Source: JAVVTR01 sp036653535 (GTDB lineage Bacteria; Bacteroidota; Bacteroidia; Bacteroidales; P3). From it: a stretch of DNA of 64,000 nt. Location of the stretch: contig JAVVTR010000003.1 of the NCBI GenBank assembly GCA_036653535.1, positions 1 through 64,000 on the forward strand, read 5' to 3'. Shown here piece by piece: positions 8,172 through 17,341 of this stretch (position 1 is its first letter; every line of letters starts with the position of its first letter). The translations under genes were made by a program, and so were the position numbers. The notes under the pieces were generated by a model. That model saw only the letters and a list, made by a program, of their open reading frames with translations, was not told where the DNA came from and made no database searches.

Positions 8172-11054
8172 CTAAAACGTATGTGCGCAAAAAGCCGAAA
8201 AATCACAATATTTACACCCTTTTTCATCGGAACTCCTTTCAAAAGGACGATTTATATCTACCATTTCCTCTACCCATTCCCTTAAAAACGCTTTCATCTC
8301 CATGGTCAAATTTTCTGCCGTTTTATTTTCTAAAAAATCCCCATGCAAAATTAAAGCACCCGATGTTGGCTTTTTTACCGCATAAATACCACAGGAAGGA
8401 TACTCTCCCCCATAGCGATGCACGTATAAAAATCCATAAAGCAAAAGTTGCAAAGCCTTCGCTTTTTGAGGATCTTTTAAATCTTCATACGTATTTATTT
8501 CTAAACTTTTATCATCTACTTGCCCAGTTTTATAATCTATAATTCTTTTTACTCCATCATAAGAATCTATTCTATCTATCTTAGCACTTAACTTAATTCT
8601 ATTTCCAGAAAGAATATCTGGAAAAACCGAAGAGACGTCCTCCGATTCGCATTTCCATACTATCATTTCTTTCTTAATGCCGTTGGATCCACCTATTTCT
8701 TTTTTTAATAGTTCTAAATAATGGTGTAGCCAAAGTATTATTTCATGATAGGCCAAAAAATTTTCTCCATGCCCATATTCTCCTCCTGGAAAAATATTTT
8801 GCATCGCTTCCTTTATCAAATCTAAGGAGAGTTTTTTTAAATCCTCTATATCTTTTTCTGATAATACTTTTTTTCTTCTATCTTCTACACATTCTATATG
8901 TTTGGTTTGAATATTTTTTCCATTAAAAAAATATTCCATCACTAAATGAAAAACCGAACCTTTTTTATCTAAGCCAAATTCATCTCCCAAGGAATCCTCT
9001 TTTTTTAAATTCAAAACATATTGGTAATAGAAGTGAATAGGACAAACGATATAAGTACTCAAAGCCGAAAAAGAAAGTCCCCTTTCCAATAGATATTTTT
9101 TCACTTCGCCTATAATTCTTTCATTCTTACAAATTCTATTTAAAGTTCTATCTCCAGCTCTGTTTTTAACCATAAAGGGATAATTTTCTCCCATTTGTAT
9201 TTGAGAAGAAAGTTCATTTTCTATCTGTAAGAGAAAACGGCTCTTTTCCTTAGCTCTTTCATCTACTTGGGAAGAAGAATAGAACAAAAATACCTTTTCC
9301 GCTCCCTGCAAAAGACGATAAAAATAATAAGCCTGCATTGCCGTTTGTTCCGTTTCCAAAGGTATTCCACAATGTTTTTTTACGCTGTGCAATAAAAAAG
9401 AATGATCCTGTATCTTTTGTGGCAATTGATCCTCATTGACCGAAAGTAAAAAAATATTTTTAAAAGGAAGAGATCTAGTTTCTAACATTCCCATTACTTG
9501 TACCTCTGCTTGTGGATTCCCCTTATACGTAATTTCAATGGAAGAACTCATCTCTATCATCCATTTTTTAAAGCTCTTAAAACCTATGGGTATTTCTGTA
9601 TAAGATTGCAAAACCACTTTGTATTCTTCCCATAAATCCACCATTTTTTCTATATACGCTCTTTCTAATAAGCTTATATCTTCTTTGATAGGATACAAAT
9701 ACATGGAAAATATTTCTATTATATTTTCTAAATTTTTATAGACCGATTCTTTTGCAAAAATAAAATCAGCTAAAGATTTGGCTACAGCTAATGTTTGACC
9801 ATGGAAAAGTGACAAAAAATCGGTTTTATTAAATTTAGATTTATTAGATTTCGCAAATTTCTGCCAATGGATTCTATGCCAATCTTGTTTGTTTTCAAAG
9901 AAAAATTTAAACAAAGGGTTTTTCCAAAGATCCACTATTTTGTCAACAGAAATTTCCTCCTGCAAAAAGGAACTTTGTTCCACTTCTTCTTTTGCCAATA
10001 AGCAAATCGACAATAAGGATGCCGCCATGGTTCCCCCTAACTTACTACCTACCGAAACATTGCAAGCTATACTTTCTGGAATAGAATTCATTAAAGGTAA
10101 CAATAAGTTTTCATCATTAAGTACCAACACCGTATCTGCTTTATTCTCCAATTTTTCTAAGTAGATGACCGCTAACTTAGCCTGTCCAACGGTTTGTGCA
10201 GCTTCTATAATTTCTATTTTTTTGGGCTTCCTTATAAAATCAGAAAGATATTCTTCTCCCAAATGCTTTCCCAAATATGGATCTTTTCTATATTGCCTCA
10301 AAAAAAATCCGGCCTCTTGGTCGGGATCCTCCATATAATAAACATCTGCGTCCCAGTAAATTTCAGCCTGACCATTTTTTATTAGTAAGCGTATTATTCC
10401 TTGTTCTGCTTTAGTTAACGCATTAAAACCAAAAAATAAAAATTGTTCTTTTGAAGAGGGATATTCTGCTTTTTCTATCAATTTTTCATAAGCCCAACGA
10501 GATGCCAAGCCCGGATATGCCTTTCTTTTCTCTTTTAAACATTGGGTCAAAAAAACGTAAATAGGCCATAGGTTTCTATAAAATTTCAAATAGGAACTCT
10601 GCAAAACATGGTCTTTGTCTATATTCAACATCCAACTTCCTATACGTTTTTCTTCTGCAGAATAGGCCAAAACCTCTTCTACGGAAGAAAGTTGACTATC
10701 TAATTGATTGAAATCCCCTATCAACATTTTACCCCACTCACAGAAATCGTCATACGAGCGAGAGGCTTCCTCAGAGGTGGCGTACACCTCCCTATAAACC
10801 TTATAAAGCATCAAAGATAGTTCTATGGAATTTATGGGTTGGGTCTCCGATAAATCATATATAAATTTGTCTAAAGTAACAAAACGAGGCATCCAACAAG
10901 AAGTATCTTTGTTTTTATCTGCCTCTTTTTCCAAAGCTAAAGTCAAATACCGTTCTAAGCGGTGCGAGGGCAAGATCACCGTCAAATTCCCCTCTTTTAA
11001 GTCATAGGCCAGTATCCGATTTTTTATGTCTTCTAAAAAGGTAATTGTTCTCAT
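8172..11054 (-). CDS. addB: AddB-like nuclease subunit with Fe-S cluster cysteines
   Basis: 960-residue partner of the AddA-like protein. The N-terminal part has a degenerate helicase fold: where Firmicutes AddB has a Walker A loop, this protein reads VILPSHRLERYL, so ATP binding in the first motif is probably lost. The C-terminal part is a PD-(D/E)XK nuclease (RIIDYKTGQ). It is bracketed by an iron-sulfur-staple pattern: one Cys in STYIVCPIHFYY, then CKYCDFSAFC at the extreme C-terminus (residues 947-956). It overlaps DUF4294 upstream by four bases (ATGA). The complex should resect DNA ends for RecA loading. Assignment as AddB rests on the cysteine pattern, nuclease motif and neighbour. Confidence 0.88.
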   Translation of the reverse strand: MRTITFLEDIKNRILAYDLKEGNLTVILPSHRLERYLTLALEKEADKNKDTSCWMPRFVTLDKFIYDLSETQPINSIELSLMLYKVYREVYATSEEASRSYDDFCEWGKMLIGDFNQLDSQLSSVEEVLAYSAEEKRIGSWMLNIDKDHVLQSSYLKFYRNLWPIYVFLTQCLKEKRKAYPGLASRWAYEKLIEKAEYPSSKEQFLFFGFNALTKAEQGIIRLLIKNGQAEIYWDADVYYMEDPDQEAGFFLRQYRKDPYLGKHLGEEYLSDFIRKPKKIEIIEAAQTVGQAKLAVIYLEKLENKADTVLVLNDENLLLPLMNSIPESIACNVSVGSKLGGTMAASLLSICLLAKEEVEQSSFLQEEISVDKIVDLWKNPLFKFFFENKQDWHRIHWQKFAKSNKSKFNKTDFLSLFHGQTLAVAKSLADFIFAKESVYKNLENIIEIFSMYLYPIKEDISLLERAYIEKMVDLWEEYKVVLQSYTEIPIGFKSFKKWMIEMSSSIEITYKGNPQAEVQVMGMLETRSLPFKNIFLLSVNEDQLPQKIQDHSFLLHSVKKHCGIPLETEQTAMQAYYFYRLLQGAEKVFLFYSSSQVDERAKEKSRFLLQIENELSSQIQMGENYPFMVKNRAGDRTLNRICKNERIIGEVKKYLLERGLSFSALSTYIVCPIHFYYQYVLNLKKEDSLGDEFGLDKKGSVFHLVMEYFFNGKNIQTKHIECVEDRRKKVLSEKDIEDLKKLSLDLIKEAMQNIFPGGEYGHGENFLAYHEIILWLHHYLELLKKEIGGSNGIKKEMIVWKCESEDVSSVFPDILSGNRIKLSAKIDRIDSYDGVKRIIDYKTGQVDDKSLEINTYEDLKDPQKAKALQLLLYGFLYVHRYGGEYPSCGIYAVKKPTSGALILHGDFLENKTAENLTMEMKAFLREWVEEMVDINRPFERSSDEKGCKYCDFSAFCAHTF

Positions 11055-11833
11055 TTTTCTTTGTTCTTTAAGACCACGGACGATTGGGAGATTTTCTTTG
11101 CAGAGGATTTCCGCTTAGATTTCAATGCCGGAGATTTGTTAGGAGGAATTTCGCTTAATTCTCCATTTTCTATTCTTTTTACCAACATTTCTATCAACAC
11201 ATCTTCCCCTTGTGGGTCATACTCGTTTTTTAAATTATACCCAAAAAAACGGGCAAAACTTTGATAAAAAAAAGCAGAAAATCCTCCTCTTAATTGCTTA
11301 ACTAAATAATAAGAGGCCGTACCTGTTTGACGATAAATTAATTTTATAAGTATTTTTCCTTGAGAAATAGTCATGCTTTTTAAATCGGCCATAAAATCCG
11401 CCTTAATTTCTTGCTCTGCTATCTTCATCCATTTCTTTTTAGTCTTATTGTTGGGTGCTTTTTCCAAAAGTTCCTGATACTCTTTTAAGCGCTCCCCTGC
11501 TAATTTAGCATAGGGATAAGCGCGCCTAACATTATAAACCAAATGCTGAAAACGATTACGCTCCTCCTGACTCCAGGTACGACCATAAATATTCACTTCG
11601 GAAAGCAAAACAAAAGGAAGCGTATCCTCTCCATAGATAATGGTAGAAGCAATCACACTATCTAATGGATAACTTATGATTTGCTCTGAGCATGGCACTA
11701 CCCCTTCTTTTACATCCTTTTCTTTTACCCCCATGGCACTAACATTGGTAAAGAAAAATAAAAAAGAGAAAAAGACCTTGACTTTTGTTAAAGAAAAAAT
11801 GCTATAGAATATTTTGAGATACGTTTGACCCAT
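11051..11833 (-). CDS. DUF4294 secreted protein, first gene of the addBA operon
   Basis: 260-residue protein with a signal peptide (MGQTYLKIFYS followed by a hydrophobic stretch to about residue 33) and a DUF4294 domain (VNIYGRTW, RAYPYAKLA, LIKLIYRQTG, FGYNLKNEYDPQGED). The tail is rich in Lys and Ser. A longer open frame reaches 12043, but the ATG at 11833 gives a proper signal peptide and avoids overlap with the trkH promoter region. The stop overlaps the addB start (ATGA). DUF4294 has no known function; the predicted export makes a direct role with AddAB unlikely even though the genes are coupled. Confidence 0.85.
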   Translation of the reverse strand: MGQTYLKIFYSIFSLTKVKVFFSFLFFFTNVSAMGVKEKDVKEGVVPCSEQIISYPLDSVIASTIIYGEDTLPFVLLSEVNIYGRTWSQEERNRFQHLVYNVRRAYPYAKLAGERLKEYQELLEKAPNNKTKKKWMKIAEQEIKADFMADLKSMTISQGKILIKLIYRQTGTASYYLVKQLRGGFSAFFYQSFARFFGYNLKNEYDPQGEDVLIEMLVKRIENGELSEIPPNKSPALKSKRKSSAKKISQSSVVLKNKEK

Positions 11834-12010
11834 CGATTTTATATTTATCCCGCCAAAGCGCCCAAAAATTTCATCAACAAATACTACCTTTTTTTTAGAA
11901 TATTTAATCTGCACTTTCTTTTTCTTTCTTAGACTATAAACGCTCCTCCTTGAAGATATCCTTAGAGATACCACCTCATGTAGAGAGTTCAAATATACAA
12001 AATATTTCCT

Positions 12011-12018
12011 TACATTTG
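12011..12018 (+). promoter_or_regulatory. Candidate -7 box for trkHA (TACATTTG)
   Basis: A match to the Bacteroidetes -7 element TAnnTTTG lies 40 bases before the trkH ATG at 12058. No clear TTTG is present at the -33 position. A transcript from here would begin near 12025 and would exclude the longer start at 11950. Confidence 0.55.
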
Positions 12019-12057
12019 CACCAAGGTAATTATCGAATTTCAACCAACATTTCCAAC

Positions 12058-13911
12058 ATGGATTTTACACATTGGAATTTTCTATATAAACTGTATTGGA
12101 AAAAAATACAAAAAGCGCTCACTAAAGCAAGTAGTATAGTATTGTTTATAAGCTCTGTACTTACCCTTCTGTTTATTGTTTATCAATTTGGATTTACTTT
12201 GACCCAATCTCGTGAAAATTTAATTTTCACTTCTAGAATTTATTTATTAGCTGGTTTTTTTATAGGTATTTCCCTCCATTACATTAGCCATTTTCAAGAA
12301 GTAATTCGCGAAAAGATGTTTGCCATAGACCTATTACTTTATCTCTGTATTCCCATTATTTTTATTCTCCGATGGTATTTTTGTGGCTATGCCGATCGCA
12401 TTTTTACCGATGCTTCCGATTTAGGAAATCCGCCTTATCTATGGCAACGTTTTTTTTTAAATCGTTATTTTATATACTCCCTTTTAACTTTTTTCTCCAT
12501 TATACATCTTTCCCGTTTTATTTTTTCTTTTATCCATAGAAACGTAAAGCCGGCTTTACTCTTCATTGGTAGTTTTCTCTTGCTTATTTTAGCAGGATCC
12601 GGCCTTTTAATGCTACCTAATGCTACTTACAATGGCATTTCTCTAATAGACGCCCTTTTTATGGCCACCACTTCGGTTTGTGTTACTGGACTTACGGTAG
12701 TAGATGTGGGAAGCGCATTCACCCCAATGGGACAAATTATCCTTTTATTACTTATTCAAATAGGTGGTATAGGGGTTATTACTTTTACTAGCTTTTTTGC
12801 TCTCTCTTTTATGAGCAATACTTCTTTTGAGAGTCAACTTATTTTGAAAGATATGCTTAACGAAAAAAAATTAGGGAATCTATTCCGAATCCTAATTCAT
12901 ATTATTTTTGTAAGTTTCTTATTTGAAACGATAGGAGCCTATCTTATATGGAATAGTGTAAGCGGAACCTTAGGTTCGGCCAAAGAAGAATTGTTTTTTT
13001 CTATTTTCCATTCTATCTCTGCTTATTGCAATGCTGGCATTTCTAATTTAGACAACAATTTAGGTAATTCAGCAGTGATAGGAAATTACCAATTACACCT
13101 TTGGATAGGCGTACTTATTATACTGGGAGGTATAGGCTTCCCTATTTTATTCAACTATATTCACCTCTTTCGTCACACCACCGTTAATTTATTTAAAACC
13201 CTTATTGGCAAACAAAAGCACTATTTCCATATTCCACACATAATTAACTTGCATACCTATTTGGCCGTGAGCACTACTCTAATTTTAGTGGGAGTTGGTA
13301 CTCTGCTTTTTTTTCTTATTGAATATAATCACACCTTGTCTAACCTACCCATAGAAGGTAGAATTATTGAATCTTTTTTTTACGCCGTAACCCCAAGAAC
13401 TGCAGGCTTTAGCACCTATTCCTTAAGTCTCTTCTCCTCTCCTGCCCTATTACTTACCGTACTGCTCATGTTTATTGGTGCTTCACCTATGTCTACCGGA
13501 GGCGGAATTAAAACAACCACGGTGGCCGTAGCATTTTTAACTACTTGGGGAATTATAAAAAACAAAGACCATATAGAAGTAAAACATCGTCACTTAAGTA
13601 GAGCTACTATCCGACAAGCCTTCGCTATTATCATTCTTTTTATAGGATGGACTGTTTTTGCAACCTTTCTATTATCTCTCACCGAAACCCACTGTTCCAT
13701 ATTCCAACTCTTTTTTGAAACGGTTTCTGCTACCGCTACTGCCGGACTAAGCATGGGAATTACCCCAAGCCTCTCCACCTATGGAAAAACAATTTTAATA
13801 CTATCTATGTTTATTGGTCGAATTGGAGTACTTACCTTTTTTACTGGTATTACCATTGCGCACCAAAATAGACGCTATAATTACCCCAAAGAAACCTTAT
13901 TATTAGGCTAA
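12058..13911 (+). CDS. trkH: TrkH/KtrB potassium channel subunit
   Basis: Potassium-translocating membrane protein, 617 residues from the ATG at 12058. The longer frame from 11950 is rejected because a -7 box lies inside it. The four pore-loop repeats can be seen: TTSVCVTGLTVVD, SAYCNAGISNLDNN, VTPRTAGFSTYSLS and SATATAGLSMGITP, each with the filter glycine or its equivalent, plus about ten hydrophobic segments. An extra N-terminal membrane block of about 150 residues precedes the pore repeats. The gene is followed after 62 bases by trkA, its cytosolic gating partner, in the same direction. It should mediate Na- or H-coupled K uptake. Confidence 0.94.
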   Translation: MDFTHWNFLYKLYWKKIQKALTKASSIVLFISSVLTLLFIVYQFGFTLTQSRENLIFTSRIYLLAGFFIGISLHYISHFQEVIREKMFAIDLLLYLCIPIIFILRWYFCGYADRIFTDASDLGNPPYLWQRFFLNRYFIYSLLTFFSIIHLSRFIFSFIHRNVKPALLFIGSFLLLILAGSGLLMLPNATYNGISLIDALFMATTSVCVTGLTVVDVGSAFTPMGQIILLLLIQIGGIGVITFTSFFALSFMSNTSFESQLILKDMLNEKKLGNLFRILIHIIFVSFLFETIGAYLIWNSVSGTLGSAKEELFFSIFHSISAYCNAGISNLDNNLGNSAVIGNYQLHLWIGVLIILGGIGFPILFNYIHLFRHTTVNLFKTLIGKQKHYFHIPHIINLHTYLAVSTTLILVGVGTLLFFLIEYNHTLSNLPIEGRIIESFFYAVTPRTAGFSTYSLSLFSSPALLLTVLLMFIGASPMSTGGGIKTTTVAVAFLTTWGIIKNKDHIEVKHRHLSRATIRQAFAIIILFIGWTVFATFLLSLTETHCSIFQLFFETVSATATAGLSMGITPSLSTYGKTILILSMFIGRIGVLTFFTGITIAHQNRRYNYPKETLLLG

Positions 13912-13973
13912 GAAGAAGACTGTTTTATTTTATTAATGCTGTTAAAACGTTCTTAATCGAAAAATAAAAAATC

Positions 13974-14660
13974 ATGAAATATGCCGTTATTGGCCTTGGA
14001 AATTTAGGCCGAGCCATTGCTCAAAATCTTACTCGAATTGGACATGAAATTGTAGGTATTGACTACAGCATGCCTAAAATTGAACTTATTAAGCAAGAAA
14101 TATCCTCTGCAGTTTGTATAGATTCCGTAGATCCGGAAGCCTTAAGTTCGCTTTCTTTGGAAAAGCTCGATGGGGTATTTATTACCTATGGAAAAGATTT
14201 TGGAATTTCCGTACAAACGGCAGCTCTACTAAAAAACATGGGCGTAAAAAACATCATTGTTCGCTCCATATCCCCTTTGCATCAAACGGTTTTAACGGCT
14301 ATTGGAATAAAACATATTATGACCCCCGAACAAGATTTTGCTACCGACTACGCACTAAATTTAATAACCGGCAATCGCTTTGAACAAAGATTTAATATCA
14401 GCGAGCACCACGCCGTATTTGTTATTAAATTGCCTCAAAGCATGATTAATGAAACCGTAGGAAAAGTAAATTTTATAACCAATTTCAAACTGTCTCTAAT
14501 TACTATTAAACGTAAAATAGAGTTTCAAAATTTACTTGGATTGAAACAGTGGCAAGATCAAACCGTAGAAAATATAAATGAAGCTACCGTACTAAAAGCA
14601 GAAGATTCTTTAGTTTTATATGGTAGTATGGAAAATCTCCGCAAATTTGAAAATTTATAA
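13974..14660 (+). CDS. trkA: TrkA/KtrA potassium uptake regulatory protein
   Basis: 228-residue cytosolic RCK protein that binds nucleotide and gates TrkH. The N-terminal Rossmann fold begins YAVIGLGNLGRAIAQNL, with the acidic residue after the second strand (IVGIDYSMPK). The C-terminal half is an RCK_C (TrkA_C) domain ending SLVLYGSMENL. The length fits single-RCK KtrA types rather than the double-RCK E. coli TrkA. It lies directly downstream of trkH. The last codons overlap the left arm of a hairpin that separates it from the convergent DUF3127 gene. Confidence 0.93.
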   Translation: MKYAVIGLGNLGRAIAQNLTRIGHEIVGIDYSMPKIELIKQEISSAVCIDSVDPEALSSLSLEKLDGVFITYGKDFGISVQTAALLKNMGVKNIIVRSISPLHQTVLTAIGIKHIMTPEQDFATDYALNLITGNRFEQRFNISEHHAVFVIKLPQSMINETVGKVNFITNFKLSLITIKRKIEFQNLLGLKQWQDQTVENINEATVLKAEDSLVLYGSMENLRKFENL

Positions 14661-14684
14661 GAAAGCTTACGGAGATTTCTTTTA
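14633..14684. terminator. Hairpin between trkA and the DUF3127 gene
   Basis: AAATCTCCG (14633-14641, inside the trkA 3' end) pairs with CGGAGATTT (14670-14678), followed by CTTTT. The loop is long (28 bases), so this is a moderate terminator candidate for trkA. Confidence 0.45.
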
Positions 14685-14695
14685 CTTATATTTAT

Positions 14696-15109
14696 TTAGA
14701 ATGGCAAATCATCGTTGTTTTCCTCTCCTATAGTGGATGGCGTTGGAAATTGAGGTGTTTGAGGTTTCATAGAATCGGACGAAGAAGTGGAAGTATTAGG
14801 ATTAAAGCCTCCTTGCGCAGGAGTTTGTGCAGCAGAGGCACCGGGTAATTGAATTCTCCAAGCACGAATATCGGTATACCAACGTCCGTTAAATTCCCGA
14901 CTTTCCAAATCAAAACTTACATTAAGCACATTACCTTCTTTCATGATATTCATATCGGTAATACCCTTATCTCCCCAAACAGAAACACATATCTTACGAG
15001 GATATTGACTCTCGGTTTCAAAAATATATTCCTGTCTTTTCCATGTTCCGTTTTTTCCTTCTCCTGTAATAGGAGGCATAATCTGAATTAATTTCGCTGT
15101 AAAATCCAT
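14696..15109 (-). CDS. DUF3127 protein with an SSB-like acidic C-terminal tail
   Basis: 137-residue protein matching the DUF3127 family of Bacteroidetes. The N-terminal 85 residues are compact and beta-rich (GTWKRQEYIFET, KICVSVWGDK, GNVLNVSFDLESREFNGRWYTDIRAWRI), an arrangement compatible with an OB fold. They are followed by a low-complexity linker rich in Gly, Pro, Ser, Thr and Gln (residues about 88-125) and the terminal tip NNDDLPF. That order (compact domain, disordered linker, acidic tip ending in Phe) copies single-stranded DNA-binding protein. It is monocistronic behind a very good promoter. A role in ssDNA metabolism is inference. Confidence 0.85.
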   Translation of the reverse strand: MDFTAKLIQIMPPITGEGKNGTWKRQEYIFETESQYPRKICVSVWGDKGITDMNIMKEGNVLNVSFDLESREFNGRWYTDIRAWRIQLPGASAAQTPAQGGFNPNTSTSSSDSMKPQTPQFPTPSTIGEENNDDLPF

Positions 15110-15134
15110 GTTTATCGTTTTTTCAAAATGGGAA

Positions 15135-15166
15135 CAAAATTACGGTTTCATTCCTAAGATTGCAAA
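15135..15166 (-). promoter_or_regulatory. Promoter of the DUF3127 gene
   Basis: On the minus strand TTTG (15163-15166) is followed after 20 bases by TAATTTTG (15135-15142), a full match to the Bacteroidetes -33/-7 pattern. It lies 26 bases above the ATG. Confidence 0.8.
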
Positions 15167-15184
15167 AATATTTATCAACAATCC

Positions 15185-17119
15185 TTATTTACTCGTATCT
15201 TCGGAAATAACTGTTCGCTGAGCTTGCTTTACTTGAAGAATTACCTCCGTAACCATTTCCTTGAGTTCTTCCATAAATTCTTTTACCGAATATTTTCCAT
15301 CGGAAATCATTCTCAATTTCCTTTCCCATTGCCCTGTTAGTTCGGCTGATTTCAATAATTCATTGGGAATAGTTTCTATTAATTTTATTCCCATAGCCGT
15401 TGGAAGAATGCGTTTTTTGTCTTTGTAAATATAGTTTCTTTTCAACAAGGTTTCAATGATAGCCGCTCTGGTAGAGGGTCTACCTATACCATTTTCTTTC
15501 ATTAAATCTCTTAGTTCCTCATTTTCTACCTGCTTACCGGAGGTTTCCATTGCTTTTAATAAATCGCCCTCATTCATGTATTTAGGCGCCTGTGTTTGCT
15601 TTTGATAAATTTTGGGATTATGCGCCCCCTGCTCCCCTACGTGATACTCTGGCAAAATATATTCTTCCTCTTCTTCCTTTAGCACGTCTTCCTCCTTTTG
15701 GATTTTGGGAGCCGATGTGCTGACAGCAGAACTCGAGCAAGGAGAAGCGGAAGCGGAAGGAAACAAAACCCTCCAAGCCGGCAATACAATTTGCTTCCCA
15801 TTCGCCTTAAATTCATATAAACCTATTGGAGATAATCTATCCAAATATTTTTCTACTCCCTCTTCTTGTAATATATCTGAACTTTCCTTTACTTCTACTT
15901 GTGCCATAACCGTAGTTTTTGCATATTCACAATCGGGATAAAACACTGCTATAAAACGACGTACAATTAGATCTAAAACTTTTTTCTCGTCTAAAGCCAA
16001 AGAAGAGGCAGGAGCAAATTCACCCGTAGGAATAATCGCATGGTGATCGGTAATTTTCTTATCATTAAATACTTTGGGCGATTTTCTTAATGGTAATTTT
16101 TGAAGTAATTCTTGGGTATAGGTAGCATAAGGAGTAAGCCCCGCTAATATTCCAGGGGCTTTTTTATACATATCATTGGGCAAAAAATTTGTATCTACCC
16201 TTGGGTAAGTCGTTAATTTTTTTTCATATAACGACTGTATGATTTGTAGGGTATTATCGGCTGAGTAACCAAAAGCTTTGTTGCATTCTACTTGCAATAA
16301 TGTAAGATCAAATAATTTAGGTGGATGTTCCTTGGCTTTCTTTTTTTCTACTTTGGTTATTTTCAATACTTGCCCCCCCACTGCTGCTTCTATTTTTTTT
16401 GCAGCTTCTTCGCTTGCAAAGCGACCCTTGGTGCTTAAAAAAATACCATTTTTATACTCTGTACGTAATTCCCAAAATTTTTGCGGCTTGAAATTTTCTA
16501 TTGTTTTTTGTCTTTCCACCAACAGAGCCAAAGTTGGAGTTTGCACCCTACCTATAGACAATACCTGACCTGCAACTCCGTATTTTAAAGTGTAAGCACG
16601 AGTGGCATTCATTCCTAATAACCAATCTCCTATCGCACGAGCCGAACCGGCAGCATATAAATTATCAAAATCAGAAGCCGAATATAATTTTCCAAAACCT
16701 TCTTTTATGGCCTCTTCTGTTAAGGAAGATATCCATAATCTCTTTACAGGAACCCTACATGCCGCTTTTTGCATTACCCATCTTTGTATTACCTCTCCTT
16801 CTTGTCCAGCATCTCCACAATTAATGACTTCTTCGCAACGAGCCATCAAATCTGCTAAAACGCCAAATTGTCTACGCGTTCCCTCATTGTTTATCAACTT
16901 TAATCGAAAAGAGGGTGGAATCATAGGCAAGTATTCTAAACGCCACGTTTTCCATTCGGGTGTATAATCGTTGGGTTCCTGCAAAGAGCATAAATGCCCA
17001 AAAGTCCATGAAACCCAATAGCCATTTCCTTCCATATAGCCATTTTTTGGCGTAACCGCTCCTAAGACCTTAGCAATTTCTCTCCCCACACTGGGCTTTT
17101 CCGCTATACACAGTTTCAT
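15185..17119 (-). CDS. topB: DNA topoisomerase III
   Basis: Type IA topoisomerase, 644 residues. It starts MKLCIAEKPSVGREIAKVLG, the TOPRIM domain of TopB. GDAGQEGEVI carries the metal-binding acidic residues (DxxxE in place of the usual DxDxE). SIGRVQTPTLALLV is the conserved DNA-gate motif, and LTTYPRVDTNF near residue 308 carries the catalytic Tyr. C-terminal zinc fingers are absent, as is normal for TopB. An upstream in-frame start nine codons earlier would overlap the -7 box, so the ATG at 17119 is preferred. It decatenates DNA during replication and recombination. An insert rich in Ser, Ala and Glu (about residues 455-495) interrupts the core. Confidence 0.94.
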   Translation of the reverse strand: MKLCIAEKPSVGREIAKVLGAVTPKNGYMEGNGYWVSWTFGHLCSLQEPNDYTPEWKTWRLEYLPMIPPSFRLKLINNEGTRRQFGVLADLMARCEEVINCGDAGQEGEVIQRWVMQKAACRVPVKRLWISSLTEEAIKEGFGKLYSASDFDNLYAAGSARAIGDWLLGMNATRAYTLKYGVAGQVLSIGRVQTPTLALLVERQKTIENFKPQKFWELRTEYKNGIFLSTKGRFASEEAAKKIEAAVGGQVLKITKVEKKKAKEHPPKLFDLTLLQVECNKAFGYSADNTLQIIQSLYEKKLTTYPRVDTNFLPNDMYKKAPGILAGLTPYATYTQELLQKLPLRKSPKVFNDKKITDHHAIIPTGEFAPASSLALDEKKVLDLIVRRFIAVFYPDCEYAKTTVMAQVEVKESSDILQEEGVEKYLDRLSPIGLYEFKANGKQIVLPAWRVLFPSASASPCSSSAVSTSAPKIQKEEDVLKEEEEEYILPEYHVGEQGAHNPKIYQKQTQAPKYMNEGDLLKAMETSGKQVENEELRDLMKENGIGRPSTRAAIIETLLKRNYIYKDKKRILPTAMGIKLIETIPNELLKSAELTGQWERKLRMISDGKYSVKEFMEELKEMVTEVILQVKQAQRTVISEDTSK

Positions 17120-17143
17120 ATTTGTTTTTTTTCGTCCGATTTG

Positions 17144-17151
17144 CAAATGTA
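17144..17151 (-). promoter_or_regulatory. Candidate -7 box for topB (TACATTTG)
   Basis: TACATTTG on the minus strand, 24 bases above the topB ATG at 17119. No convincing TTTG was found at -33. It is back-to-back with the promoter of the flavin reductase. Confidence 0.5.
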
Positions 17152-17188
17152 AAAAAAAATGTCCAATCCGTTTTTAGCTTTTTTTTTG

Positions 17189-17196
17189 TATATTTG
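17189..17196 (+). promoter_or_regulatory. Candidate -7 box for the flavin reductase (TATATTTG)
   Basis: TATATTTG followed by CGAC, 145 bases above the chosen ATG at 17342, giving a long leader. The T-rich stretch before it contains no exact TTTG at the right distance. Confidence 0.45.
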
Positions 17197-17341
17197 CGAC
17201 TTAATTACGTTGGTGGAAAGTCCACATTATAGCGGCCTAATGCCCCATTTTATTAAATGCAAGCAAGGCTTAATTTTATTTAGAATATGCTTAGATCATA
17301 TTTCTCTTTCTAAATTCCTTTATTGCCATAAAAACATTTTA

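Noticed and set aside
581..11833. Anti-phage defence island
   Set aside because: SbcCD and AddAB are common chromosomal repair complexes; no toxin, sensor, integrase or mobile boundary accompanies them.
11834..12043. Longer N-terminus of the DUF4294 protein
   Set aside because: The extension is highly basic, has no homology to the family, would hide the signal peptide and overlaps the divergent trkH region.
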